Positions 34,366 to 42,961 of a DNA stretch of 64,000 bases are shown in pieces; positions within the stretch are counted from its first letter, which is position 1; every line of letters begins with the position of its first letter. The translations under genes and the position numbers were made by a program. The notes under the pieces are model-generated. The model saw only the letters and a list, made by a program, of their open reading frames with translations. It was not told the DNA's origin and made no database searches. Source of the DNA: Longimicrobium sp. Its GTDB lineage: Bacteria; Gemmatimonadota; Gemmatimonadetes; Longimicrobiales; Longimicrobiaceae. Location: assembly GCF_036388275.1 (NCBI RefSeq), contig NZ_DASVSF010000113.1, forward strand, positions 286,545 through 350,544, in the 5' to 3' direction.

Positions 34366-36339
34366 ATGACCCGTCCCCGATCCCCCGTGTCGTCCCCGGC
34401 CCTCCGCCGGCACCTGCTCGGTTCGCCGCTGTTCGCGGTGGCCTGCGCGGCCGCGGCAAGCGCCTGCGTGCAAACCCCGCCGGCCGCCGGGCCCACGACC
34501 GCCACGGTGGCGGTGCAGGGCGTGAGGTCGGCTTCCACTCCAGGCCAGGAGCTGCGGCAGCCCAGGCTCATCCAGAGCCGGCCGGTGACGGTGAACGGCA
34601 GGCCCGACCGGGTGCTCGAGGCCACGCTGGAGGTGGTGCTCCGCACGATGGTGGTGCCGCAGCCGGCGGGCGACAGCACGTGGACGCTTCGCACCTACCG
34701 GGTGCGGGAGGCCAACGGCGTTCCGTGGACGGACGGCGACAGCGTGGGCTTTCCCGGGCCCACCTTCCGGGTGAGCCCGGGCGACTCGGTGAGCATCAAG
34801 CTGATCAACAGCCTGCCCCCGCTGGGCAACGACAGCACGTGCCTGCCCATGGCCGTGGGGCACGACAACCCGCCCGACTGCTTTCACGGCTTCAACTACA
34901 CGAACATCCACTATCACGGGTTCCACGTTTCGCCCAGCCCCAACGCCGACGACGTGCTGCTGCAGGTGGCGCCCAACGGAGGCACCTTCCAGTACGGGTT
35001 CCGCATTCCGCCCACGCAGTCGCCGGGAACGCACTGGTACCACCCCCACAAGCACGGCTCGGTGGCCATCCAGGTGGTCAACGGCATGTCTGGCGCGTTC
35101 GAGGTGGTAGACAGCACCCGCGGGCTGGACTCGGTGCAGGTGGCCAACAACATCACCGAAAAGCTGCTCGCCTTCCAGCAGATCAGCGACTCGCTGAACC
35201 TGATGGTGCCCAAGCACCCCCCGCACCCCGCCACGCTGGTCAACGGCATGTACCTGCCGCAGGTGACCATGCAGCAGGGCGAGGTGCAGCGCTGGCGCAT
35301 CGTCAACGAGAACATGACCAAGACGGCGGCGTTCAGCCTTTCGTTCATCAACGGCCCGGGCGTGGAGCCGAAGCTCTACGAGGTGGCGCGCGACGGCGTT
35401 ACGTATGCGCCCGGCAACTTCAACTCGCAGGACGACAACGTGCTGCTGATGGCCCCGGGCAACCGCCTGGACGTGCTGGTGCAGGCGCCGCCGAACGCAG
35501 GCGTGTTCCGGGCGACCATCACGCACATCGAGCACGTCGACGAGGAAGACGACGAGTCGCGCAAGCGTCCCCAGGTGCTGCGGGGCACGGGCTCCGGCCC
35601 GGGCGGTACGCGCGTCGCCGCGGCCGCCCCCACCACCACCGAGGTGCTCACGGTGAACGTCGTCGCTCCCACGGGGCCGGTGACGTCCACCTTTCCGTCG
35701 GCGCTGCCGCCCCTGCCCGGATTCCTCGCCAACCTTCCGGGGTCGCTGGCCGGCTCGACGATCCCCGCCGACAGCATGGAAGTGGTGGTGTTCTCCAGGC
35801 AGGGCAACCCGGGCTCCCCGCCGGAGTTCTTCCTGGGTACGCAGCAGGACTCGCTGATGCAGTTCAACCCGGGCGCCGTGTACGTTCCGACGACGGGCGT
35901 CGGCACGGGCGTGCAGCGGCCCATGAGGCTGGATTCGCTGCAGACCTGGAAGGTGGTCAACCGCGACCCGGCTACCAACCATCCCTTCCACATCCACGTG
36001 AACCCGTTCCAGGTGGTGTACGTCCACGCCCCCAACACGGGTGATTCGTACCAGCCGCTGTACGACCGCCTGAACGCGGCCGCGAGCGCGGGCAGCCCCA
36101 TCTGGCTGGACGTGCTTCCGCTTCCCGAGGCCGCGGGCAGCGACGAGGGGTACGCCATCATCCGCCAGCAGTACGACGATTTCCCGGGCTGGTACGTGAT
36201 GCACTGCCACATCCTGGGCCACGAGGAACGTGGGATGATGCAGGTGCTGCAGGTGGTGGCGCCCGGCGACGTCGTCCGTCCTCCGCCGCCGTCCGTCACC
36301 GATCCCACGAACTCCGGCGCGGCCGCGCACCGGCACTAG
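34366..36339 (+). CDS. Multicopper oxidase, predicted exported lipoprotein
   Basis: 657 residues with three cupredoxin domains. All copper-binding motifs are present: HYHGFH and HWYHPHKHG in the first domain, and HPFHIHVNPF and MHCHILGHEERGMM in the last, whose Cys is the type 1 ligand linking to the trinuclear site. It oxidises a phenol, metal ion or similar donor with reduction of O2 to water, in the cell envelope. Signal LLGSPLFAVACAAAASAC suggests a lipoprotein. A Pro/Ala-rich insertion with acidic residues (DEEDDESRKRPQ) lies near 410. Start at ATG 34366 with AGAGG seven bases upstream. Substrate unknown. Confidence 0.92.
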   Translation: MTRPRSPVSSPALRRHLLGSPLFAVACAAAASACVQTPPAAGPTTATVAVQGVRSASTPGQELRQPRLIQSRPVTVNGRPDRVLEATLEVVLRTMVVPQPAGDSTWTLRTYRVREANGVPWTDGDSVGFPGPTFRVSPGDSVSIKLINSLPPLGNDSTCLPMAVGHDNPPDCFHGFNYTNIHYHGFHVSPSPNADDVLLQVAPNGGTFQYGFRIPPTQSPGTHWYHPHKHGSVAIQVVNGMSGAFEVVDSTRGLDSVQVANNITEKLLAFQQISDSLNLMVPKHPPHPATLVNGMYLPQVTMQQGEVQRWRIVNENMTKTAAFSLSFINGPGVEPKLYEVARDGVTYAPGNFNSQDDNVLLMAPGNRLDVLVQAPPNAGVFRATITHIEHVDEEDDESRKRPQVLRGTGSGPGGTRVAAAAPTTTEVLTVNVVAPTGPVTSTFPSALPPLPGFLANLPGSLAGSTIPADSMEVVVFSRQGNPGSPPEFFLGTQQDSLMQFNPGAVYVPTTGVGTGVQRPMRLDSLQTWKVVNRDPATNHPFHIHVNPFQVVYVHAPNTGDSYQPLYDRLNAAASAGSPIWLDVLPLPEAAGSDEGYAIIRQQYDDFPGWYVMHCHILGHEERGMMQVLQVVAPGDVVRPPPPSVTDPTNSGAAAHRH

Positions 36340-36367
36340 CGTCGATTCGGACGCAGGAACGAAAGAG

Positions 36368-36405
36368 AGCCGCGGGGGGACTGGATCCCTCCGCGGCTTC
36401 TTCCT
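36368..36405. terminator. Bidirectional terminator
   Basis: AGCCGCGGGGGGA pairs with TCCCTCCGCGGCT (one G-T pair), followed by TCTTCCTTT, between the multicopper oxidase and the convergent modC. Confidence 0.75.
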
Positions 36406-36427
36406 TTGTGCGTTTGACCTCTCGCGA

Positions 36428-37555
36428 TCAGGTCCCGCCCGGGCCTTCCTCGTACAGCGTCACCGCGCTGGCCTTCACCAGCAGGTACAGCCCGGTGCCC
36501 GGGGCCACGTGCAGGTCCGCGAGCGCGTCCGCCGTCACTTCGGCCACCAAGGGCGGCGCGCCCTCGGCCACGCGCACGGTCACCAGGCGCGACGCGCCCA
36601 CCTGCTGCACGCGCTCCACCCGCGCGGGGACGGCGTTGCGGGCCGAGAGGCCGGGGGGCGGCTGCAGCGCCAGGGTGATCTCGTCGGCGGGAATGCCCAC
36701 CAGGAGCGCGCTCCCCGGGGCGAGCCCGGAGCGGTGCACCGTGAGCAGGGGCCCCTCGGCCGCGCCGCCCAGGCGCACCACGCTCACGCCATCGCGCGTC
36801 TCCACCACCTGCGCGGGGATCACGTTCTGGAAGCCCTCGACCTCCCCCTCGCCCAGCGAAAACACCTCCGGCCGGGTCAGCACGGCCCTCGGCTCGCCCC
36901 GGGCGACGATGCGGCCCTCGTTCAGCACCACGAGGTCGTCGCAGAGCGCCTGCACCTCTACCGGGTCGTGCGACACCAGCAGCATGGGAAGGGCGAACTC
37001 GTCGCGCACGCGGCGGAGGAAGGGGAGCACCTTGCGGCGCAGGGCCGCGTCCAGCGACGCCAGCGGCTCGTCGAGCAGCAGCAGCCTGGGACCGGAGCAA
37101 AGCGCGCGACCCAGCGCCACCCGCTGGCGCTCGCCGCCGGACAGTGTCGACGTTGCTCGAGAGAGAAGAGGCTGCAGCGCCAGCACCTTCACCACCCCGT
37201 CCAGCGTGGCGTCCACGTCTCCAGCCGCCCGGCGCGCGCGGCCGTGCCCCGCCCGCAGGTTGCCCAGCACGTCCAGGTGCGGAAAGAGCAGGCTGTCCTG
37301 CGGCACGTACCCGATCCCCCGCCCCTCCGGCGCCACCCGCACGCGCTTTTCCGTATCCAGCCACACGTCGCCGTTCAGCGCGATGCGCCCCCGCACGCCG
37401 CGGCGCAGGCCGGCCACCGTTTCCAGCAGCGTGGTCTTTCCCGATCCCGACACGCCGAAGATGCCCGTCACCCGGTGCGTGGTCTCGAACGCCACGTCCA
37501 GCCCAAAGCGGTCCAGCGGCAGGGTGACGTGCACGGAAAGCACGGGATGGCTCAT
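36428..37555 (-). CDS. modC: Molybdate ABC transporter ATP-binding protein
   Basis: 375 residues. Walker A is GVSGSGKTT near 35, the signature [15 protein letters not shown] near 140, and Walker [13 protein letters not shown] near 160, followed by a switch His (SHDP). The C-terminal part (about 290-370) is a Mop/TOBE domain ([34 protein letters not shown]) that senses molybdate or tungstate. It energises uptake through ModB. Its ATG overlaps the modB stop in ATGA, so the genes are coupled. Confidence 0.93.
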   Translation of the reverse strand: MSHPVLSVHVTLPLDRFGLDVAFETTHRVTGIFGVSGSGKTTLLETVAGLRRGVRGRIALNGDVWLDTEKRVRVAPEGRGIGYVPQDSLLFPHLDVLGNLRAGHGRARRAAGDVDATLDGVVKVLALQPLLSRATSTLSGGERQRVALGRALCSGPRLLLLDEPLASLDAALRRKVLPFLRRVRDEFALPMLLVSHDPVEVQALCDDLVVLNEGRIVARGEPRAVLTRPEVFSLGEGEVEGFQNVIPAQVVETRDGVSVVRLGGAAEGPLLTVHRSGLAPGSALLVGIPADEITLALQPPPGLSARNAVPARVERVQQVGASRLVTVRVAEGAPPLVAEVTADALADLHVAPGTGLYLLVKASAVTLYEEGPGGT

Positions 37556-38229
37556 CGGCTGACCGCCGCCGCCTGGGTGCGCGACAGGTGCTCCGCGGCA
37601 TACACCGCCACGAAACCCGCCACGAGCGCGATGATCAGCAGCACGTTCGCCTCGCCCTCCCGCCCGGCCTGCTGGGCACTGAAGATGGCCGTCGCCAGCG
37701 TCTGCGTGCGCCCCGGGATGTTGCCCGCCAGGATGATCGTGGCGCCGAACTCGCCCACGGCGCGGGTGAAGCCCAGGATCAGCGCCGCGATCAATCCGCG
37801 GCGGGCGAGGGGAAGGGTGAAGCGGAAGAAGGTGGCGGCGCGCCCGTGCCCCAGGGTGCGCGCCATCTCTTCGTAGCGCGGATCCACGGCCTCGAAGCTC
37901 ACGCGGGCCGTCCTCACCACCAGCGGCGTGGCCATCACCGCGCAGGCGATCACCACCGCCTTAGGCGAAAGGATCACGTCCAGGTCCAGCCCCAGCGTGC
38001 CCTCGCCCAGCGGTCCGTCGTAGGCGAACAGCCGCAGCAGCAGGTATCCGACCGCGGTGGGCGGAAGCACCAGCGGCATGCTGAAGAGGGTGGAAACGGC
38101 GGTCTTGCCGCGGAATTCTCGGCGCGCCAGCAGGTACGCCACCAGCGTTCCCGGCACCATCACCAGCAGCGTGGCGATGGCGGCCCACGCGAAGGTGGCG
38201 CGCAGCACCTCCAGCATGGCCTGGTTCAC
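37552..38229 (-). CDS. modB: Molybdate ABC transporter permease
   Basis: 225 residues with five to six membrane helices. The cytoplasmic EAA-like loop that contacts ModC is [20 protein letters not shown], and [15 protein letters not shown] and [18 protein letters not shown] are conserved ModB segments. Start GTG 38229 overlaps the modA stop (GTGA); ATG 38217 is the alternative. It overlaps modC at its end. Confidence 0.92.
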   Translation of the reverse strand: MNQAMLEVLRATFAWAAIATLLVMVPGTLVAYLLARREFRGKTAVSTLFSMPLVLPPTAVGYLLLRLFAYDGPLGEGTLGLDLDVILSPKAVVIACAVMATPLVVRTARVSFEAVDPRYEEMARTLGHGRAATFFRFTLPLARRGLIAALILGFTRAVGEFGATIILAGNIPGRTQTLATAIFSAQQAGREGEANVLLIIALVAGFVAVYAAEHLSRTQAAAVSR

Positions 38230-39026
38230 GGCTTCGCGGCCAGGGGGATGAAGCCGTGGCGCGCAAAGACGCGGGCGGCGTCGGGCCCCGCGATGAACTC
38301 GGCGAAGCGGCGGCCCGCCTCGGGGCTGCCTCCGTCCGCGACGAGCGCCATCGCGTACCGGATGGGCGGGCCGCCGCTCACCTCGAACAGCACGCGCGTC
38401 CGCCCGGCGAACACCATCTGGTCGGTGCGGTAGACGGCGCCCACCACGCCCGGGTCCGCCAGCACCAGTCCCAGCGCCGCGCGCACGTCCGGCGCGGGCG
38501 CGACGCGGCCCTTCACTCCATCCCACAGCGTCTTGCCGCCGCAATCCACCGACTGCATCCACTTGCGGGCGTAGGTGCCGGCGGGGACGGCGTCCGGATC
38601 GCCCATCGCGATGTGCTCGAAGCCCACCGTGGCGAGCGCGCAGGGCTGGTCCACCGTCCACGTCGTGCGCGAGTGGCCCACGATCACCAGCGTGTTGGCC
38701 AGCAGATCGCGCCGCGTGCCTGCCTCGATTCGCCCCGCGGACTGCACCGTGTCCATCCACGCCTCGCTGGCGCTGATGAACAGGTCCATCCCCCGCGCCG
38801 CGCCGATCTGGTGCGCCAGGTCGTTCGATCCGGCAAAGTTGAACGATACCGGCGTCCCAGTTGACTGCGTGAAGCTCGCCGCCAGCTCCTGCATGGCTTC
38901 ACGCAGGCTGGCGGCGGCGAACACCACCACCTCGCGGTCGCCCTTGGCTGGCGCGTCGTCGTTCGACCCGCAGGCGGCGAGCAGGAGGGCGGCCAGGATG
39001 AGCGTGATGAATGTGCGCAGGTTCAT
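38226..39026 (-). CDS. modA: Molybdate-binding lipoprotein
   Basis: 266 residues, with lipobox LLAACGS near 16-20. Periplasmic binding protein of the ModA fold: [45 protein letters not shown] and [17 protein letters not shown] are the oxyanion-binding segments. It delivers molybdate or tungstate to ModB. First gene of a modABC operon with overlapping junctions. An ABC-2 permease gene ends 16 bases upstream in the same direction. Confidence 0.92.
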   Translation of the reverse strand: MNLRTFITLILAALLLAACGSNDDAPAKGDREVVVFAAASLREAMQELAASFTQSTGTPVSFNFAGSNDLAHQIGAARGMDLFISASEAWMDTVQSAGRIEAGTRRDLLANTLVIVGHSRTTWTVDQPCALATVGFEHIAMGDPDAVPAGTYARKWMQSVDCGGKTLWDGVKGRVAPAPDVRAALGLVLADPGVVGAVYRTDQMVFAGRTRVLFEVSGGPPIRYAMALVADGGSPEAGRRFAEFIAGPDAARVFARHGFIPLAAKP

Positions 39027-39042
39027 CGGCTGGATGGGAGGG

Positions 39043-39810
39043 TCAATCTTCGGCCGCGCGGGCCATGGCGTGGCGTGCGGTGGCGAAGCACAGGGCGGCG
39101 AGGACGATCAGCGGCAGCAGCAACGCGGCGTTCGGCGCGCGGCCGAAGAGCACCGCCTCGCGAAGCGCGTCGGCGACGCGGGTCAGCGGGTTCCAGCGCG
39201 CCACGGCCGCCAGCCAGTCCGGCATCTGGCGGGTGGGGACCAGCGCGGTGCTGGTGAACAACAATGGCATGTTCACCACGTGAACGAACACGGCCATGCT
39301 CTCCTGCGCCCGCGTCCGCAGGGCGATCCAGCACGAAAGGCATCCGTACGCCACGCCGAACGCCGCCAGGGCGAGGATGGCGACGACCAGCCCCAGCGCG
39401 CTGGGCCGCAGCCGCGCGCCGAGCAGCATCCCCAGCAGCGCGACCGCCAGGGCCTGCAGCAGAAGGCGGCTCACGTCCGCCGCCACCTTGCCGCCCAGCA
39501 TCCACCCGGGATGGGACGTGGCGCCCGACATCCGCTGCGCGAAACCGGTCTGAAGGTCGCGCACCAGCTCGATCCCCGCCTGCGACGCGCCGAACAGCAC
39601 CGTCATCGCGGCGACGCCGGGGAGCAGAAAGTCCAGGTACGAAAGCCCCGCGTACGCCGGGCCCAGGCTGAAGCGGTGGAAGAGAAAGCCGAAGATCAGC
39701 ATCCAGAACAGCGGCTGCACGAGCGAAAACGTCAGCTGCACCGGCCGGCGCAGCGTCTTGCTCCACGTCCGCCGCGCCGTCTCCCTTCCGAGACGCAAGG
39801 GGATCATCAC
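39043..39810 (-). CDS. ABC-2 type exporter permease, DrrB-like, 5' end probably displaced
   Basis: 255 residues with six membrane helices, as in DrrB-type exporters: SLVQPLFWMLIFGFLF, YLDFLLPGVAAMTVLFGASQ, VNMPLLFTSTALVPTRQMP and WNPLTRVADALREAV. Its natural partner is the ATPase gene at 41090-42133. The present start is GTG 39810 or ATG 39807, but the frame stays open further upstream and reads HRFRPPVMIPLRLGRE. An orphan start at 41093 with a strong ribosome site looks like the original beginning. A low-GC two-gene insert seems to have split the gene near codon 12. Confidence 0.8.
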   Translation of the reverse strand: MMIPLRLGRETARRTWSKTLRRPVQLTFSLVQPLFWMLIFGFLFHRFSLGPAYAGLSYLDFLLPGVAAMTVLFGASQAGIELVRDLQTGFAQRMSGATSHPGWMLGGKVAADVSRLLLQALAVALLGMLLGARLRPSALGLVVAILALAAFGVAYGCLSCWIALRTRAQESMAVFVHVVNMPLLFTSTALVPTRQMPDWLAAVARWNPLTRVADALREAVLFGRAPNAALLLPLIVLAALCFATARHAMARAAED

Positions 39811-39841
39811 CGGCGGCCGGAAACGATGCTCTGTTGCGTGC

Positions 39842-40456
39842 TCATTTAGATGGCCCGATGGTGATTGAGATCAGATTCTTCGCTTCCTTCAGCATGACCT
39901 TGAGGCCGCGGAAAAATGCCTCAGTGAGCATCACATCTCTTACCTGCTGCAAGGATTTCCCGCTCTCAACCAGTGTGTGGATTTTCGTGAGAAATCTCTG
40001 TAGCCCGCCTTCCTCTTCTGCCAAAATTGCTAACAATCCTGCATCAACCTTAATGAAACTGTCCATCTCTGGTGTGTCGGAGAATATCAGCGTCGGGCAG
40101 TTATGCACTGAAAACTGACCCGAGCAGCATCGAAAAGCTGACCGCTCAGAGCTTTGGACGCATAGTACGCGTGCTGTGTCCTTAGAGAAGAAAGCCTGCC
40201 AGACAAGGAGATCCTGAGCGATAGCGATCTCAGCGCTCTGGTTCACCCCAGTGAGCATCAAAACCCAATAAGTGATCGCAACTCCCTGCTGATCCCAAAG
40301 ATCAAGGACCTGTGGATTTTGTGCTATCCGCAGGGCGTGCTCAAATGCTTCAGCAAGGTCAGCCCCTTCCCCTAATCTAAGATTTCTCACCAAGGCTTCA
40401 GCGACATCCGCCCTAAGTGGCACAAGAGCACGACCCGGTAAAGGGTTCATCGACAT
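39842..40456 (-). CDS. Unknown protein coupled to an ECF sigma factor
   Basis: 204 residues, no family recognised. Mostly helical. A central segment has a cysteine cluster (VLCVQSS, FRCCSGQ, HNCPTLIFS); the C-terminus is helical (LQRFLTKIHTLVESGKSLQQ). No membrane helix or signal peptide. GC content is close to 50%, well below the neighbours. It starts directly after the sigma-factor stop, with GGAGG five bases upstream, so it is co-translated and may regulate that sigma factor or be its product partner. The cysteines could be redox- or metal-sensing; that is inference. Confidence 0.7.
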   Translation of the reverse strand: MSMNPLPGRALVPLRADVAEALVRNLRLGEGADLAEAFEHALRIAQNPQVLDLWDQQGVAITYWVLMLTGVNQSAEIAIAQDLLVWQAFFSKDTARVLCVQSSERSAFRCCSGQFSVHNCPTLIFSDTPEMDSFIKVDAGLLAILAEEEGGLQRFLTKIHTLVESGKSLQQVRDVMLTEAFFRGLKVMLKEAKNLISITIGPSK

Positions 40457-41029
40457 TCAGCCCTCCTGAACTGCTGAGGAATGCCGAGGTCCAGGCAAGA
40501 TACCCGCGTTTTCAACATGCTCGCGCAGGGCCTGGCGTGCCCGGTGCACATACGTTATTGCAACCAGCGGCGAGATCCCGAGCATAGCGCCGACTTCTTC
40601 GTAGGAATAACCCCCGACGTTGTGCAGAATGAATGCAGAGCGTTGTTTCTCCGGAAGTTCGGCGATTGCGTGTGCTAATTCCATCCGGTCCGGTGGACTA
40701 CTTTGGAGTCCAGTTTGCCCAGATTCTCCGCTAATTTCGATTGCTCCAGAGCCTACTGACGTGGCCCGGCGCGTTCGATGCACAATTAAGTTACGAGCAA
40801 TTCGGGTCGCCAAGGCTCCGATCTGGCCGAGGTCGTTTATCGTGGCGAGCCTGTCGAGGTCGACAAAAATCTTACTAAATGTTTCGACGACGATCTCCTC
40901 CGCGTCCGTAGCGCTCGTTAGTCTGACCGCATAATCGTAAATCGCCGGCGCTAGCTGCCGAAAAAGCAACGCCAACTCGTCTTCGTCACCTGCTCGGAGC
41001 TTCTCCGTATTCAATTCACTTTTACCCAT
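40457..41029 (-). CDS. ECF-family RNA polymerase sigma factor (low-GC module)
   Basis: 190 residues. Region 2: LALLFRQLAPAIYDYAVRLT and DAEEIVVETFSKIF. Region 4: IAELPEKQRSAFILHNVGGY and an HTH in SYEEVGAMLGISPLVAITYV. GC and codon use (att, tta, gaa, aat) are unlike the neighbours, which suggests transfer. It and the coupled unknown gene lie inside what was probably one ABC exporter operon. No anti-sigma with a membrane helix is adjacent. Confidence 0.85.
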   Translation of the reverse strand: MGKSELNTEKLRAGDEDELALLFRQLAPAIYDYAVRLTSATDAEEIVVETFSKIFVDLDRLATINDLGQIGALATRIARNLIVHRTRRATSVGSGAIEISGESGQTGLQSSPPDRMELAHAIAELPEKQRSAFILHNVGGYSYEEVGAMLGISPLVAITYVHRARQALREHVENAGILPGPRHSSAVQEG

Positions 41030-41051
41030 CGTTCCTCCGTTTCCGTTCGTA

Positions 41052-41093
41052 CTAGTCCGCCGCGTGGTTCCGCAGCACGTACACGCCGCTCAT
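41052..41093 (-). pseudogene. Orphan 5' fragment of the exporter permease gene
   Basis: Thirteen codons, reading MSGVYVLRNHAAD, then a stop. The ATG overlaps the ATPase stop in ATGA and has GGGGGAGG six bases upstream, a very strong ribosome site. It looks like the true start of the DrrB-like permease gene, cut off by the low-GC insert that begins within a few bases of 41055. Confidence 0.5.
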
Positions 41094-42133
41094 CCGCGCC
41101 TCCCCCCGCCCCGTCCGCCGCCGCCTCCTCCTCCACGACCTCCGCCGCGTCCTGGACGAGGCGGAGAACCCGGCGCGCTCCCCGTCAGCCGAAAGTAGGC
41201 GGCCGCCAGGTCCGGCTCGTCGCGCACCAGCCCGCGGAAGGCGATCCCCCGTGCCTCCAGCAGGTGAAGCAACGGCTCGATCGGGGAATGGTTGGCGCGC
41301 CAGAGTGTGACGCCCGACGCATCCACCGATGCGTCCGCGACCTCGGGGAGGGCCGCGATGGATTCCCGCAGACCGGCGACATCCGCCTCGCTGGCTGGGC
41401 GTTCGAACGTGACGGCCACGCGGGCCCGGGCGTGGGCGGCGACCAACTCCGCGGGCGATCCATCCGCCACAAGGCGACCGGAATGCAGCAGCAGCACGCG
41501 GTCGCAGTGGGCACCCGCATCCGCCAGGTCGTGCGTGGCGACGATGACGGTGTTGCCCTCGTCCCGCCACGCGGCCAACCGACGCCACAGTTCGGCGCGG
41601 CCGCGCGGGTCGAGGCTGGTCGTGGGCTCGTCCAGCAGCAGCAGCCGCGGGCCGTGCATCATTTCCAGCCCCAGGTGAAGCCGCTGCCGCTCCCCGCCGG
41701 ACCAGGTGCCGACACGGCGCTGGACGAACGGCTCCAGCCCCGCTTCGTCCACCACGCGCCCCAGGCAGCCGTCCCGCTCGCTCCGCGGCAGGCCGCGCAG
41801 CGCGTGGAACAGGCGCAGCGTTTCCCAGCCCGTCATCTCCGGGTCCAGTGCCACGTCCTGCCCCGCATACCCGGTGAGCGGCCGGAGGGCGGCGCGGTCG
41901 CGGCGCGGATCGAGACCCATCACCCGCAGTTCGCCCGAATCCGCCACGAGCGCACCGTGGATGAGCTTCAGCAGCGTGGATTTTCCGGAGCCGTTGCCGC
42001 CGATGAGCGCCGTCAACGTCCCCGCCGACAGGGCGAAGCGCACGCCGTCGAGCGCGCGGATCCCGCCCGCGAACGAGCGGGAGACGCCGTCGGCGCGGAC
42101 GGCGTCAGTCGGCGTAGACGATGGTGCCGGCAT
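41090..42133 (-). CDS. ABC exporter ATP-binding protein, DrrA/CcmA-like
   Basis: 347 residues. Walker A GGNGSGKST near 46, signature WSGGERQRLHLGLEM, Walker B LLLLDEPTTSLDP and the switch ATHDLAD. A C-terminal accessory region follows. The last 22 residues are almost only Gly and Arg, an odd tail whose codons also form the ribosome site of the following reading frame. It should pair with the ABC-2 permease now lying 1.3 kb away. Its start overlaps the upstream storage-protein gene by 29 bases. Confidence 0.88.
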   Translation of the reverse strand: MPAPSSTPTDAVRADGVSRSFAGGIRALDGVRFALSAGTLTALIGGNGSGKSTLLKLIHGALVADSGELRVMGLDPRRDRAALRPLTGYAGQDVALDPEMTGWETLRLFHALRGLPRSERDGCLGRVVDEAGLEPFVQRRVGTWSGGERQRLHLGLEMMHGPRLLLLDEPTTSLDPRGRAELWRRLAAWRDEGNTVIVATHDLADAGAHCDRVLLLHSGRLVADGSPAELVAAHARARVAVTFERPASEADVAGLRESIAALPEVADASVDASGVTLWRANHSPIEPLLHLLEARGIAFRGLVRDEPDLAAAYFRLTGSAPGSPPRPGRGGGRGGGGGGGRGGGRRG

Positions 42134-42929
42134 GCTCGCCCCGCACGGCCGCCGCGATGCGGTCGGGATCGCGCCCGTTCACCACCTGGAACTGCTTCAC
42201 CAGGCGGCAGTTGAGCAGCAGGTCGGGCAGCACCTCGTCGAACGGAAGCGTCCGCAGCGCACGCTTCTTCAGCTCGCGCGCGCCGATGCTGTCGATGAAC
42301 GAGGCCCCGGGGTTCTCCTTGGGATCGTCATCGTACAGCCCGTCCACGTCCTTGATCAGCGTCACCGTCTTGCACCCGAAGCACTCGGCCAGGAGGAAGC
42401 AGCCGGCGTCCGTGCGGTGCGGCGGGATGCGGCCGATGTGCGGCGGGTGCTCCCAGATGGAGTAGGGCGGCACGCCGTTGAAGATCACCCCCGGCGCCGA
42501 GTGGATGAACAGCGGCAGCAGGTGGCCGAAAATCTCAGGCGGAATGGCGACCACGCCGTACGGCGCCAGCAGCGTGCCCAGGATGTGCGCGTTCCCCAGC
42601 GCGTCGGCCACGGACACCTGGGCCAGCACGCCGGTGGGCAGCCCCAGGTCGAGCCCGATGGAGAAGACGTGGCGGCTTCGGACTCCGCCGCCCACGCCCA
42701 GGATCAGCCGCTCGGTCTTCAGCAGCTCGGCCAGCACCTCCACCACGGGATAGGTGACGGCGCGGCCGGCGTCCAGCACCGAGCGGCCACCCACCTTCAC
42801 CACGTGCACGTTGGGAAGCATGCGCACCACGGGCGCCTCGGTGCCGGCCATCACGCCCCGGTCCACCAGGCTTTCCCTCATCAGGCTGGACGTCACGTGG
42901 TGACGCCGGTCGGTCGTCGTATCGGACAT
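42105..42929 (-). CDS. Molybdenum storage protein subunit-like, amino acid kinase fold (alpha-like)
   Basis: 274 residues of the amino acid kinase fold. It closely follows the pattern of Azotobacter MoSto: LPNVHVVKVGGRSVLDAG, GVGGGVRSRHVFSIGLDLGL, GRIPPHRTDAGCFLLAECFG, LIKDVDGLY and VVNGRDPDRIAAAVRGEHAG. MoSto is an ATP-dependent alpha3beta3 cage that stores polyoxomolybdate. A second, paralogous subunit gene lies immediately upstream and modABC is in the same run of genes. UMP kinase is the nearest alternative, but two paired paralogues with RIPPHRTD motifs favour MoSto. Confidence 0.82.
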   Translation of the reverse strand: MSDTTTDRRHHVTSSLMRESLVDRGVMAGTEAPVVRMLPNVHVVKVGGRSVLDAGRAVTYPVVEVLAELLKTERLILGVGGGVRSRHVFSIGLDLGLPTGVLAQVSVADALGNAHILGTLLAPYGVVAIPPEIFGHLLPLFIHSAPGVIFNGVPPYSIWEHPPHIGRIPPHRTDAGCFLLAECFGCKTVTLIKDVDGLYDDDPKENPGASFIDSIGARELKKRALRTLPFDEVLPDLLLNCRLVKQFQVVNGRDPDRIAAAVRGEHAGTIVYAD

Positions 42930-42961
42930 GGAGATGGATTCGGTGGTGGGCGGATGAGGGG

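Noticed and set aside
39811..39845. A 12-codon frame (MSTQQSIVSGRR) starting at the stop of the unknown gene
   Set aside because: No ribosome site of its own and no sign of selection; it is the junction between the insert and the permease gene.
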